Positions 43,903-52,117 of a stretch of DNA of 64,000 bases are shown here, piece after piece. Source of the stretch: Xanthomonas arboricola (GTDB lineage: Bacteria; Pseudomonadota; Gammaproteobacteria; Xanthomonadales; Xanthomonadaceae); contig NZ_MIGY01000004.1 of the NCBI RefSeq assembly GCF_002940665.1, forward strand, positions 1 through 64,000. The letters are read 5' to 3'. A model generated the notes under the pieces. The model did not search any database. It saw nothing but the letters and a program-made list of their open reading frames with translations, and was not told where the DNA came from. The first letter of the stretch is position 1; the number at the start of each line of letters is the position of its first letter. The position numbers were made by a program, and so were the translations under genes.

Positions 43903-45192
43903 TCACTCGCCGCGTGCAGGATGCGGCGCAAAGCGCCCGTACGGCCGCGTGTCGTCGGCGCGCTGGCGCAGCACGTAGGCCGCGGCGAAGGCGAGCGCCA
44001 GCAAGGTCAGGCACATGCCGACCAGCGCGCCCCAGCCACCGTGTTGCCAGAACCAGCCGCCAAGCGCGCCGATCACGCTGGAGCCGGCGTAATACGCCAG
44101 CAGATACAGCGATGCGGCGTGACTGCGGTGCGCACCGCCGAGCCGGCTCACCCACGCGCTGGCCGCCGAATGCGCAATGAAGAAGCCGATCGTCAGCAAC
44201 ACGATGCCGCCCACCACCAGCGCCAGCACATGCGCCAGGGTCAGCGCCACGCCGAGGACGCATAGCACGATGCCGGTGGTGACCACCGGGCCGCGCCCGA
44301 AACGGTCCGACGCCGCACCGGCCACCGACGAACTGACGATGCCGAACACATAGGCGCTGAAGATCATGCCGATCTGGCTCTGGCTCAGGCCGAATTCCGG
44401 CCCGCCCAGCCGGAAGCCGGCGTAGTTGTAGAGGCAGACGAACACGCCCATCAACAGGAACGGCAGCGCGAACAGGAACGGCAGGTTGCGGTCGCGCAGA
44501 TGCCCGGCCCAGGCGCGCAGATGGAAGCGCAGGTTGATGCCGTGCCGGCGCACGAAGTTGCGCGACGGCGGCAGCAACCAGAAGAACGCCAGCGCGCACA
44601 GCAGGTCGAACACGCTCAACACCGCCAGTGCGGTGCGCCAGTCGTAGTGGTCGGTCAGCACGCTCATCACGATGCGCCCGCTCATGCCGCCGAAGGCATT
44701 GCCGGCCACATACAGGCCGGTGGCCGCGCCCATCTTGTTGGCCGGCAGTTCCTCGCCCAGGTACACCATCGCCACCGCCGGCACCCCGCCCAGCGCGATA
44801 CCGGACAAGGTGCGCACCAGCACCAGCGCGCCCCAGTGCGGCAGGAAGGCGGCGATCAGGTTGAGCACCGCGGCCAGCGCGATCGACACGAACATCAACC
44901 CGCGCCGGCCCAGGTTCTCCGACACTGCGCCGGCGCAGAAGATCGCCAGGGCCAGCGCGCCGGTGGCCAGCGACAACGGCAGCGAGGCGGTGGCCGCATC
45001 CACGCCGAAGGCGCGCGCAAACTCCGGCAGCACCGGCTGCACGCTGTACAGCAGCGAGAAGGTGGCAAAGCCGGCCAGGAACAAGGCCAGGCGGATGCGG
45101 CCGCTGGCGGGCGCACCGGCGGCGGCTGCGTTGTCGGCAAGGCCGGTGGTGGCGCCCGGCAGGCTGCCGGTGCGGCGATCGGGAGAGGACAC
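43903..45192 (-). CDS. MFS transporter, YnfM/arabinose-exporter-like (429 aa)
   Basis: About 12 membrane helices. FSLLYSVQPVLPEFARAFGV and FCAGAVSENLGRRGLMFVSI are typical of the DHA1-type YnfM group, and the second half has AASDRFGRGPVVTTGIV. The proposed start is GTG at 45192; translation from an ATG at 45291 would run through the divergent promoter and is unlikely. The substrate is unknown. It is divergent from a LysR regulator of the same subgroup that accompanies ynfM-type genes, which probably controls it. Confidence 0.9.
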   Translation of the reverse strand: MSSPDRRTGSLPGATTGLADNAAAAGAPASGRIRLALFLAGFATFSLLYSVQPVLPEFARAFGVDAATASLPLSLATGALALAIFCAGAVSENLGRRGLMFVSIALAAVLNLIAAFLPHWGALVLVRTLSGIALGGVPAVAMVYLGEELPANKMGAATGLYVAGNAFGGMSGRIVMSVLTDHYDWRTALAVLSVFDLLCALAFFWLLPPSRNFVRRHGINLRFHLRAWAGHLRDRNLPFLFALPFLLMGVFVCLYNYAGFRLGGPEFGLSQSQIGMIFSAYVFGIVSSSVAGAASDRFGRGPVVTTGIVLCVLGVALTLAHVLALVVGGIVLLTIGFFIAHSAASAWVSRLGGAHRSHAASLYLLAYYAGSSVIGALGGWFWQHGGWGALVGMCLTLLALAFAAAYVLRQRADDTRPYGRFAPHPARGE

Positions 45193-45251
45193 GGGCGCAG
45201 CATCGAGACGTGGGACGGCGAGTATTCGCCTGCGCCGACCCCCTGTCCAAT

Positions 45252-45275
45252 ATATGATTCTGGCAGTTGCCATAT
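45252..45275. promoter_or_regulatory. Dyad in the MFS/LysR divergent promoter
   Basis: ATATG and CATAT at 45252-45256 and 45271-45275 form an inverted repeat across 14 bases in the only AT-rich part of the intergenic region. It is 15 bases upstream of the regulator ATG. Position and symmetry suggest the LysR binding site; identity is inferred. Confidence 0.45.
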
Positions 45276-45289
45276 GCAGAACAGATAGC

Positions 45290-46177
45290 ATGGAACTTCG
45301 CCACCTGCGCTACTTCCTGGCTGTCGCCGAGAAGGGCAACTTCACCCGCGCCGCAGCGCGGGTCGGCATCGGCCAGCCGCCGTTGAGCCAGCAGATCCAG
45401 GCGCTGGAGCGCGATCTGGGCACGCCGCTGTTTCGGCGCACCCATAGCGGCGCCGAGCTGACCCCGGCCGGCGAGGCCTTCCTGGTCGAGGTGCGCCGCG
45501 TGCTCGCCGATGTGGAGCGCGCCGCGGAAACCGCACGGCGGGTGGCGCGCGGCGAATCCGGCCGGCTGCGGCTGGGCTTCACCGCCTCGGCCGCGTTCAA
45601 CCCGGTGGTGCCGCACCTGATCCGCGACTTTCGCCGGCAATGGCCGCAGGTCGAGCTGTTGCTGGAAGAAACCAACACTGCCGGACTGCTGCTGGCCCTG
45701 GCCGATGGCCGCCTGGACGCGGCCTTCGTGCGCTACGGCCTGAGCACGCCGCCCGACCTGCAACTGCTGCGCTTTGCCGACGAACCGATGAAGATCGCCG
45801 TACCCACCGCGCATCGCCTGGCCGCCCGCAACAGCGCACCACTGGCGGCGCTGGCGGGCGAGCCGTTCATCCTGTTCCCGCGCAGCTTCGGGTCCAGCCT
45901 GTACGACGAGATCCTCGCCGCCTGCCGGCAATCCGGGGTGACCCTGCGCATCACCCAGGAGGCGCCGCAGATGTCGTCCATCGTCAATCTGGTCGCCGCC
46001 GAACTGGGCGTGTCGGTCGTGCCCGCCTCCACCGCGCAGCTGCAGCTGCCCGGCGTGCGCTATCTGGATATCGAAGGCCAGATGCCGCTGGCCCGGCTGG
46101 CCCTGGCAGTCGCGCCCGGCGCCCTGGACACCGCGCCGCTGGTCCGGCATCTGTGGGCGCTGGCGGAAGTGCTGTGA
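45290..46177 (+). CDS. LysR-type transcriptional regulator (295 aa)
   Basis: MELRHLRYFLAVAEKGNFTRAAARVGIGQPPLSQQIQALE is the winged-helix start of the BenM/CatM-like LysR group. The effector domain begins RLRLGFTASAAFNPVVP, includes RLDAAFVRYG and has normal length. It probably controls the divergent MFS gene in response to a small molecule. The last 100 bases of the gene, together with its downstream hairpin, are duplicated in tandem at 46290-46494. Confidence 0.93.
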   Translation: MELRHLRYFLAVAEKGNFTRAAARVGIGQPPLSQQIQALERDLGTPLFRRTHSGAELTPAGEAFLVEVRRVLADVERAAETARRVARGESGRLRLGFTASAAFNPVVPHLIRDFRRQWPQVELLLEETNTAGLLLALADGRLDAAFVRYGLSTPPDLQLLRFADEPMKIAVPTAHRLAARNSAPLAALAGEPFILFPRSFGSSLYDEILAACRQSGVTLRITQEAPQMSSIVNLVAAELGVSVVPASTAQLQLPGVRYLDIEGQMPLARLALAVAPGALDTAPLVRHLWALAEVL

Positions 46178-46285
46178 GCCAGGCTGATCCTGAGCCGAGA
46201 ACACCACGGTTGTTGTAGGAGCGCACTCGTGCGCGATGTGGCTCTCCCGGTAACGCCCTCGCGCACAAGTGCGCTCCTACCTGCC
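46073..46285 (+). repeat. Tandem duplication, copy 1 (lysR 3' end plus hairpin)
   Basis: 213 bp covering the last 105 bases of the LysR gene, its stop and the downstream GTAGGAGCGCAC palindrome. It is repeated with substitutions and an 8-base deletion at 46290-46494. Confidence 0.88.
46215..46280. repeat. GTAGGAGCGCAC palindromic repeat, unit 1
   Basis: GTAGGAGCGCACTCGTGCGCGA and TCGCGCACAAGTGCGCTCCTAC-type arms of about 22 bases flank a 22-base loop, a REP-like intergenic palindrome that could also serve as the lysR terminator. Shorter relatives occur near 30593 and 53698. Confidence 0.75.
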
Positions 46286-46289
46286 AACA

Positions 46290-46494
46290 GAAGGCCAGAT
46301 GCCGCTGGCCCTGGCAGTTGCGCCGGGCGCCCTGTACATCGCGCCGCTGGTAAGGCTTCTGTGGTGCTGGCGGAAGTGCTGTGAGCCAGGCTGATCTCGA
46401 GCCGACAACACCACGGTTTTTGTAGGAGCGCACCCGTGCGCGATGTGGCTCTCCCGGTAACGCCCTCGCGCACAAGTGCGCTCCTACACCTGCC
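46290..46494 (+). repeat. Tandem duplication, copy 2
   Basis: 205 bp. It contains a broken remnant of the LysR C-terminus followed by the same hairpin, so it codes for nothing. Divergence between copies (several substitutions and one deletion) indicates an old event. Confidence 0.88.
46422..46487. repeat. GTAGGAGCGCAC palindromic repeat, unit 2
   Basis: Same structure as 46215-46280 with one change in the left arm. It was carried along by the tandem duplication. Confidence 0.75.
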
Positions 46495-46799
46495 CAGGCG
46501 GAAAGATGTTGGATTGGGTTGCCTGCCACCAGCGATGGCGCTGGTTCTCTTGGGCCGAGATCTGATCAACACACCCTCAGCCACACCCGAAGCCATTGAT
46601 CCTGTAGAAGCGCACATGCCCGCAATGCTGCTTGGGTGACGACATCATCGCGGCCAGGGCCTTCGCTGCAGACAGCATGCACGTTGCCGACGCGCGCAGG
46701 TGCCCTGCCGAATCCGGGCACACCATCCAGGCACACCGCTTGACCTCAACCGCGATTGAGGTCGTTCAATGCCTGCACCTTCCATCACCTGCGCCCGCC
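46495..46799. other. 305-bp intergenic region
   Basis: Between the duplicated lysR end and the glyoxalase-like pseudogene. A fragment TGTAGAAGCGCACATG near 46600 is a decayed half of the palindromic repeat. No gene is seen; the promoter of the downstream gene should lie here. Confidence 0.45.
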
Positions 46800-47467
46800 A
46801 TGCATCTTCGCCATCTGTTGCTGCCCTGCCTGGACCCCGACCTCAGCCTGCGCTTCTATCGCGAGGTACTGCAGCTGCCGCAGCACGGCAACAGCATCCG
46901 CATCGGCTGGAGCAGCCTGGAATGCGTGCGGGCCAGCAGCCGGTGGGCAGCGTGCATCTGGCGTTCAACGTGGCGCCGTCGCGCTTCGACGCCGCTGCGC
47001 AATGGATCGGCGCACGCAGCAAGCTGCTTGCCGATCCACATGGCCGTCGGCAGTTTCAACTGGACGGCGTATGGCAGTCGCAATCGGTGTATTTCGCCGG
47101 CCCCGATGGCGCGGTACTCGAGTTGATCGCGCGTCGGGCGGTGCAGGATGTGGCCACCGGCGACGGCGCGTTCCACGGCGACGAGTTGCTGTGCGTGAGC
47201 GAGATCGGCTTACCCAGCAACGATGTCGCGGTGGTGACCAGCAGTGTCGCCCATCACTTCGGCGTGCGGCCGTTTGCGCCGGCGCTCGAGGGTTTTGCCG
47301 CGCTGGGCGACGATGATGGCCTATTGATCGTGGTCGATCAGGCGCGGCGCTGGTTTCCGCAGCAGCGGCAGCTGCCGTGGGCCAGCGGCGTGCGGGTCAG
47401 CGTGGATGCACCGCAACCGGGGCTGCGCTTGCGCGATGCGCAGGGCTGGGAGTTGCTGGCGGCGTGA
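46800..47467 (+). pseudogene. VOC/glyoxalase-family protein gene with frameshift
   Basis: The frame from ATG 46800 codes MHLRHLLLPCLDPDLSLRFY and on through GNSIRIGWSSLE, the first strand-helix of a vicinal-oxygen-chelate domain. Near 46921-46923 the frame shifts. The -1 frame then continues as AGQQPVGSVHLAFNVAPSRFDAAAQWI, FAGPDGAVLELIARRAV and a second VOC-like half to WELLAA at 47467. Inserting one base (GAA-CTG for GAA-TG) would restore a single chain of about 222 residues. Its tandem VOC layout resembles small ring-cleaving or glyoxalase-like proteins. The alternative is a sequencing error. Confidence 0.8.
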
Positions 47468-47485
47468 TCGCCCACGCCGCGCAGG

Positions 47486-48292
47486 TCATGCCGCCGCTGC
47501 AGGCGCGGGCAGACGGAAGAACGCGCGCGCCGCCGCGGTGCTGTTGGCCGCGGTCAGCGCCACGTCCTCGCCACGATCGCGCGCGAGTTCGTCGACGATA
47601 TGCGACAGGAACATCGGCTCGTTGCGGCGGTCCTTGGGCATCGGCTTGAGCGTGCGCGGCAGCAGGTACGGCGCGTCGGTTTCGATCATCAAGCGGTTGG
47701 CCGGGATGTTGCGCACCAGCTCGCGCAGATGCAGGCCGCGGCGTTCGTCGCACAGCCAGCCGGTGATGCCGATGTAGTAATCGCGGTCCAGGTAGTCGAA
47801 CAGTTCTTCGCGGCTGCCGGTGAAGCAATGCACCACCGCCGGGCCGAGGCGGCCATCGAAGCTGCGCATGATCGACAGGAAATCGTCGTGCGCCTCGCGC
47901 TGATGCAGGAACAGCGGCTTGCCGTTGTCGGCAGCCAGTTGCAGCTGGCGCTCGAAGGCCTTGTGCTGGGCCGGACGCGGGGCGAAATCGCGGAAATAAT
48001 CCAGCCCGCATTCGCCCACCGCCACCACCTGCGGGTGCGCCTGCAGCGTGCGCATTTCGGCCTCGCATTCGGCGGTGAACTCCACTGCGTGGTGCGGGTG
48101 CACGCCGGCGGTGGCGTAGAGGAATCCGGGATGCTGCTGGGCCAGCTGCAAGGCCAGCGGCGAATGCTCGCGGCTGGCACCGGTGATCACCAATTGCGCA
48201 ACGCCTGCCTCGCGTGCGCGTTGCAGCACGGCGTCGCGGTCGCGGTCGAAGGAGTCGTGGGTGAGGTTGGCGCCGATATCGATCAACTGCAT
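47486..48292 (-). CDS. tatD: TatD-family metal-dependent DNase (268 aa)
   Basis: A TIM-barrel hydrolase. Metal ligands are visible as IDIGANLTH (first strand), Glu in VGECGLDYFRD, His in PLFLHQREAHDD, His in VVHCFTGS and Asp in IETDAPYLLPR. TatD proteins are 3'-5' exonucleases involved in DNA degradation and repair of oxidative damage and possibly in D-Tyr-tRNA-type chemistry. Length is normal. It is convergent with the glyoxalase-like pseudogene. Confidence 0.94.
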   Translation of the reverse strand: MQLIDIGANLTHDSFDRDRDAVLQRAREAGVAQLVITGASREHSPLALQLAQQHPGFLYATAGVHPHHAVEFTAECEAEMRTLQAHPQVVAVGECGLDYFRDFAPRPAQHKAFERQLQLAADNGKPLFLHQREAHDDFLSIMRSFDGRLGPAVVHCFTGSREELFDYLDRDYYIGITGWLCDERRGLHLRELVRNIPANRLMIETDAPYLLPRTLKPMPKDRRNEPMFLSHIVDELARDRGEDVALTAANSTAAARAFFRLPAPAAAA

Positions 48293-48530
48293 GCTGCGGT
48301 GTCGTGTGGGGAGAGCCGGGCAAGTGTAACGAGTGGGGGTTGTGTGCGCTTCGCGCTTCGCGCTTCGCGTCCTTCTCCCGCCGGGAGAAGCTGGCGCGCA
48401 GCGCCGGATGCGGGTGCGAGCGGAGCCTCGCATGACCCACCACCCAATGTGGCGTCGCCCGGTCCCCTCACCCCAACCGCTCTCCCGCAGGAGAGGGGCT
48501 TTGCTCCCTTCTTCCAGGAGAGAGAGCGGT
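48293..48530. repeat. Repeat-rich intergenic stretch upstream of tatD
   Basis: Contains a short tandem run of CGCTTCG (about 48351-48368), a TCTCCCGCCGGGAGA palindrome near 48374, and the C-rich CCCCTCACCCCAACC element shared with 33488. The tatD promoter must be within or beside these repeats. Confidence 0.5.
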
Positions 48531-49448
48531 TCAACCCACCACCGGCACCACCATCGCATCGATCTTCGCCGCCAGCGCCTGGATCGTCAGCAGCGCCGAG
48601 CGCGACAGCTGCCGCTGCGGGGCCACGCACAGCGCCAGCGTCATCGGCTTGGTCAGGTGGCGGCGGAACGGCACGAACGCCAGACGGCCATCGGCCACAT
48701 CCGGCGCGGCGTCCAGCCACGACATCAGGCCCACGCCGGCACCGGCGCGCACCAACCCGCGCAGCGTGCGCACATCGTTGCAGTGGGTCAGCCGCTTCAC
48801 GTCGATGTGCTGGCGTTGGTACAGCACCTTGGCATGCTCGCCGACGATCAGCGGGGCGGCCGGCAGCAGCAGGCGGTGTTCCAGCGTTTCGCTCAGCTGC
48901 AGCTCGGTGCGGGTGCTGAGCGGGTGGCCGACCGGCATCGCAATCCCCAACGGGATGTCGGCAAAGGCGCGCACCTCCAGGTCCACACTGCTCACCGGGT
49001 CCAGCAGCAGGCCGATGTCCACATCGGCCGAGGTCACCATTTCCATCACCCGCTGGTTGCGCGCGGTGGACAGGTTGAAGGTGATGCCGGGGTACTCCTG
49101 CACCAGCGCCGCCACCGCCTCCGGCACCACGCCCTCGCTGAGCGCGTCGATCATGGCGATCTCCACATGCCCGCGGCGCAGCCCCTTGAGCTCGTCAAAG
49201 CGCTCCAGCGTGCGGGCGTAGGCTTTCTCCCAGCCGCGCACGTCCACCAGCAGCAGCTCGCCGGCGGCGGTCAGCCGCAGCCGGCCGGGCAGGCGCTCGA
49301 ACAGCTGCGCACCCAGCTCTTCCTCGGCCTTGAGGATCTGCCGGTCGATCGCCGAGGCCGACACGTGCAGCACGTCGGAGGCCTTGCGGATGCTGCCGCA
49401 GCGGGCCACTTCGATGAAGTAACGGGTGAAGCGGGAAAAGGTCAGCAT
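48531..49448 (-). CDS. LysR-type regulator divergent from the Rieske oxygenase (305 aa)
   Basis: The winged helix TRYFIEVARCGSIRKASDVLHVSASAIDRQILKAEEELG has an unusual ASAID where most LysR proteins have SxxS. The effector domain has DVDIGLLLDP and a clear C-terminal half (CNDVRTLRGLVRAGAGVGLMSW). By position it matches HpxR, the activator of the hypoxanthine oxygenase genes hpxDE in Klebsiella; sequence-level orthology cannot be shown here. It is 127 bases from the oxygenase start on the other strand, with a LysR box between. Confidence 0.9.
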   Translation of the reverse strand: MLTFSRFTRYFIEVARCGSIRKASDVLHVSASAIDRQILKAEEELGAQLFERLPGRLRLTAAGELLLVDVRGWEKAYARTLERFDELKGLRRGHVEIAMIDALSEGVVPEAVAALVQEYPGITFNLSTARNQRVMEMVTSADVDIGLLLDPVSSVDLEVRAFADIPLGIAMPVGHPLSTRTELQLSETLEHRLLLPAAPLIVGEHAKVLYQRQHIDVKRLTHCNDVRTLRGLVRAGAGVGLMSWLDAAPDVADGRLAFVPFRRHLTKPMTLALCVAPQRQLSRSALLTIQALAAKIDAMVVPVVG

Positions 49449-49468
49449 GCGGCGGGGCTCGGTTGGCG

Positions 49469-49483
49469 TTGCATTTTTTGCAA
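49469..49483. promoter_or_regulatory. LysR-type operator before the Rieske oxygenase
   Basis: TTGCA and TGCAA are separated by five T, a perfect 15-base dyad of LysR form, in an AT-rich patch 20 bases upstream of the regulator start and 93 upstream of the oxygenase start. The distance suits autorepression plus activation of the divergent operon. Confidence 0.6.
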
Positions 49484-49575
49484 TGGCTTGGCTGAAAATC
49501 GATGTTTGATAACACACCCCCGGCTTCCTAGAGTCAATCCGGCACCGCTCCCGCCCTACGCCAGAGACTGGACCC

Positions 49576-50628
49576 ATGGATGTCGCCGTCCCCGCCCTGC
49601 CGCTGCACTGCACCTTCGAGGCCGCCGACTGGCAGCTCCTGGCCCAGCACTGGCACGCGGTGGCGCTGAGCAGCGAGGTCGGGCAGGCACCGTTCAAGGC
49701 CACCCTGCTGGACGAGCCGCTGGTGCTGTACCGGCTGGGCGAGGAACTGGTGGCCGCGCGCGACGTCTGCCCGCACCGCGGCGTGCCGCTGAGCATGGGC
49801 ACCGCCGATGGCGGCGGCGTGGTCTGCGCCTACCACGGGCTGCGCTTCGGCTCGGGCGGGCGCTGCAACCACATCCCCGCCAGTCCCAGCCAGAACATCC
49901 CGGCCAAGATGCGCCTGCACACCTACGCGGTGGCCGAGCGCTACGGGTTGATCTGGGTGTGCCTGGCCAAACCGGCCGGCGTCAGCGCGGCCGAGGTGCA
50001 GATTCCGCCGATGCCCGGCTGGGACGAGGATGGCTTCCAGCAGATCGTCTGCCCGGCCTTCGACATCGGCGGCAGTGCCGCGCGCCAGTTGGAGGGCTTC
50101 ATCGACGTGGCGCATTTCGCCTTCGTGCACACCGCCACCTTTGCCCAGCCGGACAAGCGCGAGGTGCCGGCCTACACCACCACCGAGACGCCGACCGGCT
50201 TCAATGCCGACTACCTGAGCTCGGTGGCCAATTATTCGGTGGACATGCCGCTGCCGGACGTGGACCCGGATTTCCAGTGGCTGCGCCATTTCGAGGTGCA
50301 TCTGCCGTTCACCGCCACCCTCACCATCCACTTCCCGGTGCCGGGCAAGCGGCTGGTGATCATGAACGCGGCCAGCCCGGTGTCCAAGCACAAGACGCGC
50401 CTGCTGGTGCCGATCGCACGCAACTTCGATACCCATCTGCCGGTGGAGGACGTGCACGCCTTCAACCTGCGCGTGTTCGAGGAAGACCGCGCCATGGTCG
50501 AGGCGCAGCGCCCGGAATACCTGCCGCTGGACCCGCTGCTGGAAGTGCATATCCCGGCCGACCGCAGCTCCATCGCCTATCGCCGTGGCCTGCGCAGCCA
50601 GGGCTATAGCGACTTCTTCCTGCGCTGA
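49576..50628 (+). CDS. Rieske non-heme iron oxygenase, HpxD/VanA-like (350 aa)
   Basis: The N-terminal Rieske domain has CPHRG with Cys65 and His67 and CAYHG with Cys84 and His87, binding the 2Fe-2S cluster. The catalytic domain follows, with iron-ligand candidates in EGFIDVAHFAFVHTATF. Length and layout fit single-component-alpha oxygenases such as vanillate demethylase (VanA) and the hypoxanthine oxygenase HpxD. It is followed after 17 bases by its reductase. Because adenosine deaminase and nucleoside hydrolase genes come next, hypoxanthine to xanthine oxidation is my preferred role; an aromatic O-demethylase is the main alternative. Confidence 0.9.
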   Translation: MDVAVPALPLHCTFEAADWQLLAQHWHAVALSSEVGQAPFKATLLDEPLVLYRLGEELVAARDVCPHRGVPLSMGTADGGGVVCAYHGLRFGSGGRCNHIPASPSQNIPAKMRLHTYAVAERYGLIWVCLAKPAGVSAAEVQIPPMPGWDEDGFQQIVCPAFDIGGSAARQLEGFIDVAHFAFVHTATFAQPDKREVPAYTTTETPTGFNADYLSSVANYSVDMPLPDVDPDFQWLRHFEVHLPFTATLTIHFPVPGKRLVIMNAASPVSKHKTRLLVPIARNFDTHLPVEDVHAFNLRVFEEDRAMVEAQRPEYLPLDPLLEVHIPADRSSIAYRRGLRSQGYSDFFLR

Positions 50629-50645
50629 CCGCCGAGGAGCACGCC

Positions 50646-51605
50646 ATGCAGTTGCACGAGGTCCGCGTCGCCGAGGTCTTCGACCAGGGCCATCGCCAGC
50701 GCGCGATCCGGCTGGAGCCGGTCGGCGCGGAATTGCCGGCCTTTGAGGCCGGCGCGCATGTGGACCTGCATCTGCCCGACGGCATGATCCGCCAGTACTC
50801 GATCGCCAGCGCACCGCATGTGCGCGACCACTACCTGCTGTGCGTGAAGCTGGCCGACGCCTCGCGCGGCGGCTCGCGGCATCTGTGCGAGCAACTGAGC
50901 ACCGGCGACCGCCTGCGCATCTCCGCACCGCGCAACCTGTTTCCGCTGCATCCGGGCGACCGCCACGTGCTGCTGGCCGCCGGCATCGGCATCACCCCGC
51001 TGCTGTCGATGGCCGAAGCGCTGGAAGCGCGCGGCGAACCCTTCGTGCTGCACTACTACGCGCGCCGGCACGCCGACGTGGCGTTCGGGCAGCGCCTGCA
51101 GCAGGGCTTCGCGCATGGCCAGGTGCAGGTGCATCTGAGCGATGGCGGCGAGAGCCCGCGCGTGCATGTGCCCGAGGAATTGGGCCAGGCGCGTGCGCGC
51201 GACCAGCTGTACCTGTGCGGGCCGGCCGCCTTCATGGACCACTTCACGCTGCTTGCCAGGGCGCACGGCTGGACGGCGGAGCAGCTGCACCGCGAACACT
51301 TCGCCGCCGCCGAGCCCGGCATCGCCCACGCTGCCGACAGCGCCTTCGAAGTGGAGCTGGCCGCCAGCGGCCGCGTGGTGCAGGTGCCGGCCGACTGCAG
51401 CATCGCCAGTGCCCTGCTGGACGCCGGCATCGAGGTGCCGCTGTCCTGCGAGCAGGGCATGTGCGGCGCCTGCCTGACCGGCGTCCTGGCGGGCACCCCC
51501 GATCACCGCGACAGTGTGCTCAGCGATAGCGAACACGCGCAGAACCGGCAGATCACGCTGTGCTGTTCGCGTAGCCGCTCGCCGCGGCTGGTGCTGGATC
51601 TTTGA
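50646..51605 (+). CDS. Oxygenase reductase, FMN/2Fe-2S, VanB/HpxE type (319 aa)
   Basis: Order of domains: flavin-binding barrel (HLPDGMIRQYSIASAP), NAD-binding domain (LLAAGIGITPLLSMAEAL, LYLCGPAAFMD), and a C-terminal plant-type ferredoxin with cysteines in SCEQGMCGACLTG and a final Cys in ITLCCSRS. This layout is that of phthalate-dioxygenase-reductase-type partners. It passes electrons from NAD(P)H to the Rieske protein encoded directly upstream. GGAG precedes its ATG. Confidence 0.93.
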   Translation: MQLHEVRVAEVFDQGHRQRAIRLEPVGAELPAFEAGAHVDLHLPDGMIRQYSIASAPHVRDHYLLCVKLADASRGGSRHLCEQLSTGDRLRISAPRNLFPLHPGDRHVLLAAGIGITPLLSMAEALEARGEPFVLHYYARRHADVAFGQRLQQGFAHGQVQVHLSDGGESPRVHVPEELGQARARDQLYLCGPAAFMDHFTLLARAHGWTAEQLHREHFAAAEPGIAHAADSAFEVELAASGRVVQVPADCSIASALLDAGIEVPLSCEQGMCGACLTGVLAGTPDHRDSVLSDSEHAQNRQITLCCSRSRSPRLVLDL

Positions 51606-52117
51606 GGCGGCCTGGGTGTGGCGGATGCCTGTGCAGCGCTGCCGCGAGTGCGGCTATTCACCCATGCCGACGTTCCCGCCGATGCGATCGCTAGGCACCG
51701 CAGATGACGACGCGTTGTGCCGCCGATCGTCATGACCTGCACGCAGCCGCAGCACCTCACCCGTACATCGCGTACACGCTGCCGGAAGCGGCTTGGCCGC
51801 TGCAACGCGCTTGTTTGCGCTGCGCTGGTGTGCAGCGTCAGGCTTGGCATGCCGATGTGCGGGACGCTGCGGGAGATCCACAAGCGACGAAGAAAACCAG
51901 GTGCAGCGCTTGTCGATCCGCAGGCATTGCTGGTGGCGCGTCGCCTCATGCAGCACTAAGCCGCCTTGCAACCTCACCCAGGCGTCCACTCACCAACACG
52001 AGCTTCAGCACCAGCAAAAAACCACTCCAGTGCTGGCCGTCCACCACGCATGCAAGGCATGCTTCGCATCTACCGGCGTGATTGCGCCATTGCCGTTCTT
52101 TCCGAGCTTTCCATCGC
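51606..52117. other. 512-bp intergenic region inside the purine island
   Basis: Open frames on both strands are present, but none has a ribosome-binding site together with protein-like composition. The region separates the oxygenase operon from the nucleoside genes and should contain a promoter for the latter. I see no LysR dyad comparable to that at 49469. Confidence 0.4.

Noticed and set aside
51503..51989. Minus-strand genes in the gap after the oxygenase reductase
   Set aside because: Frames overlap the reductase end or each other, with no start signals and unlikely composition.
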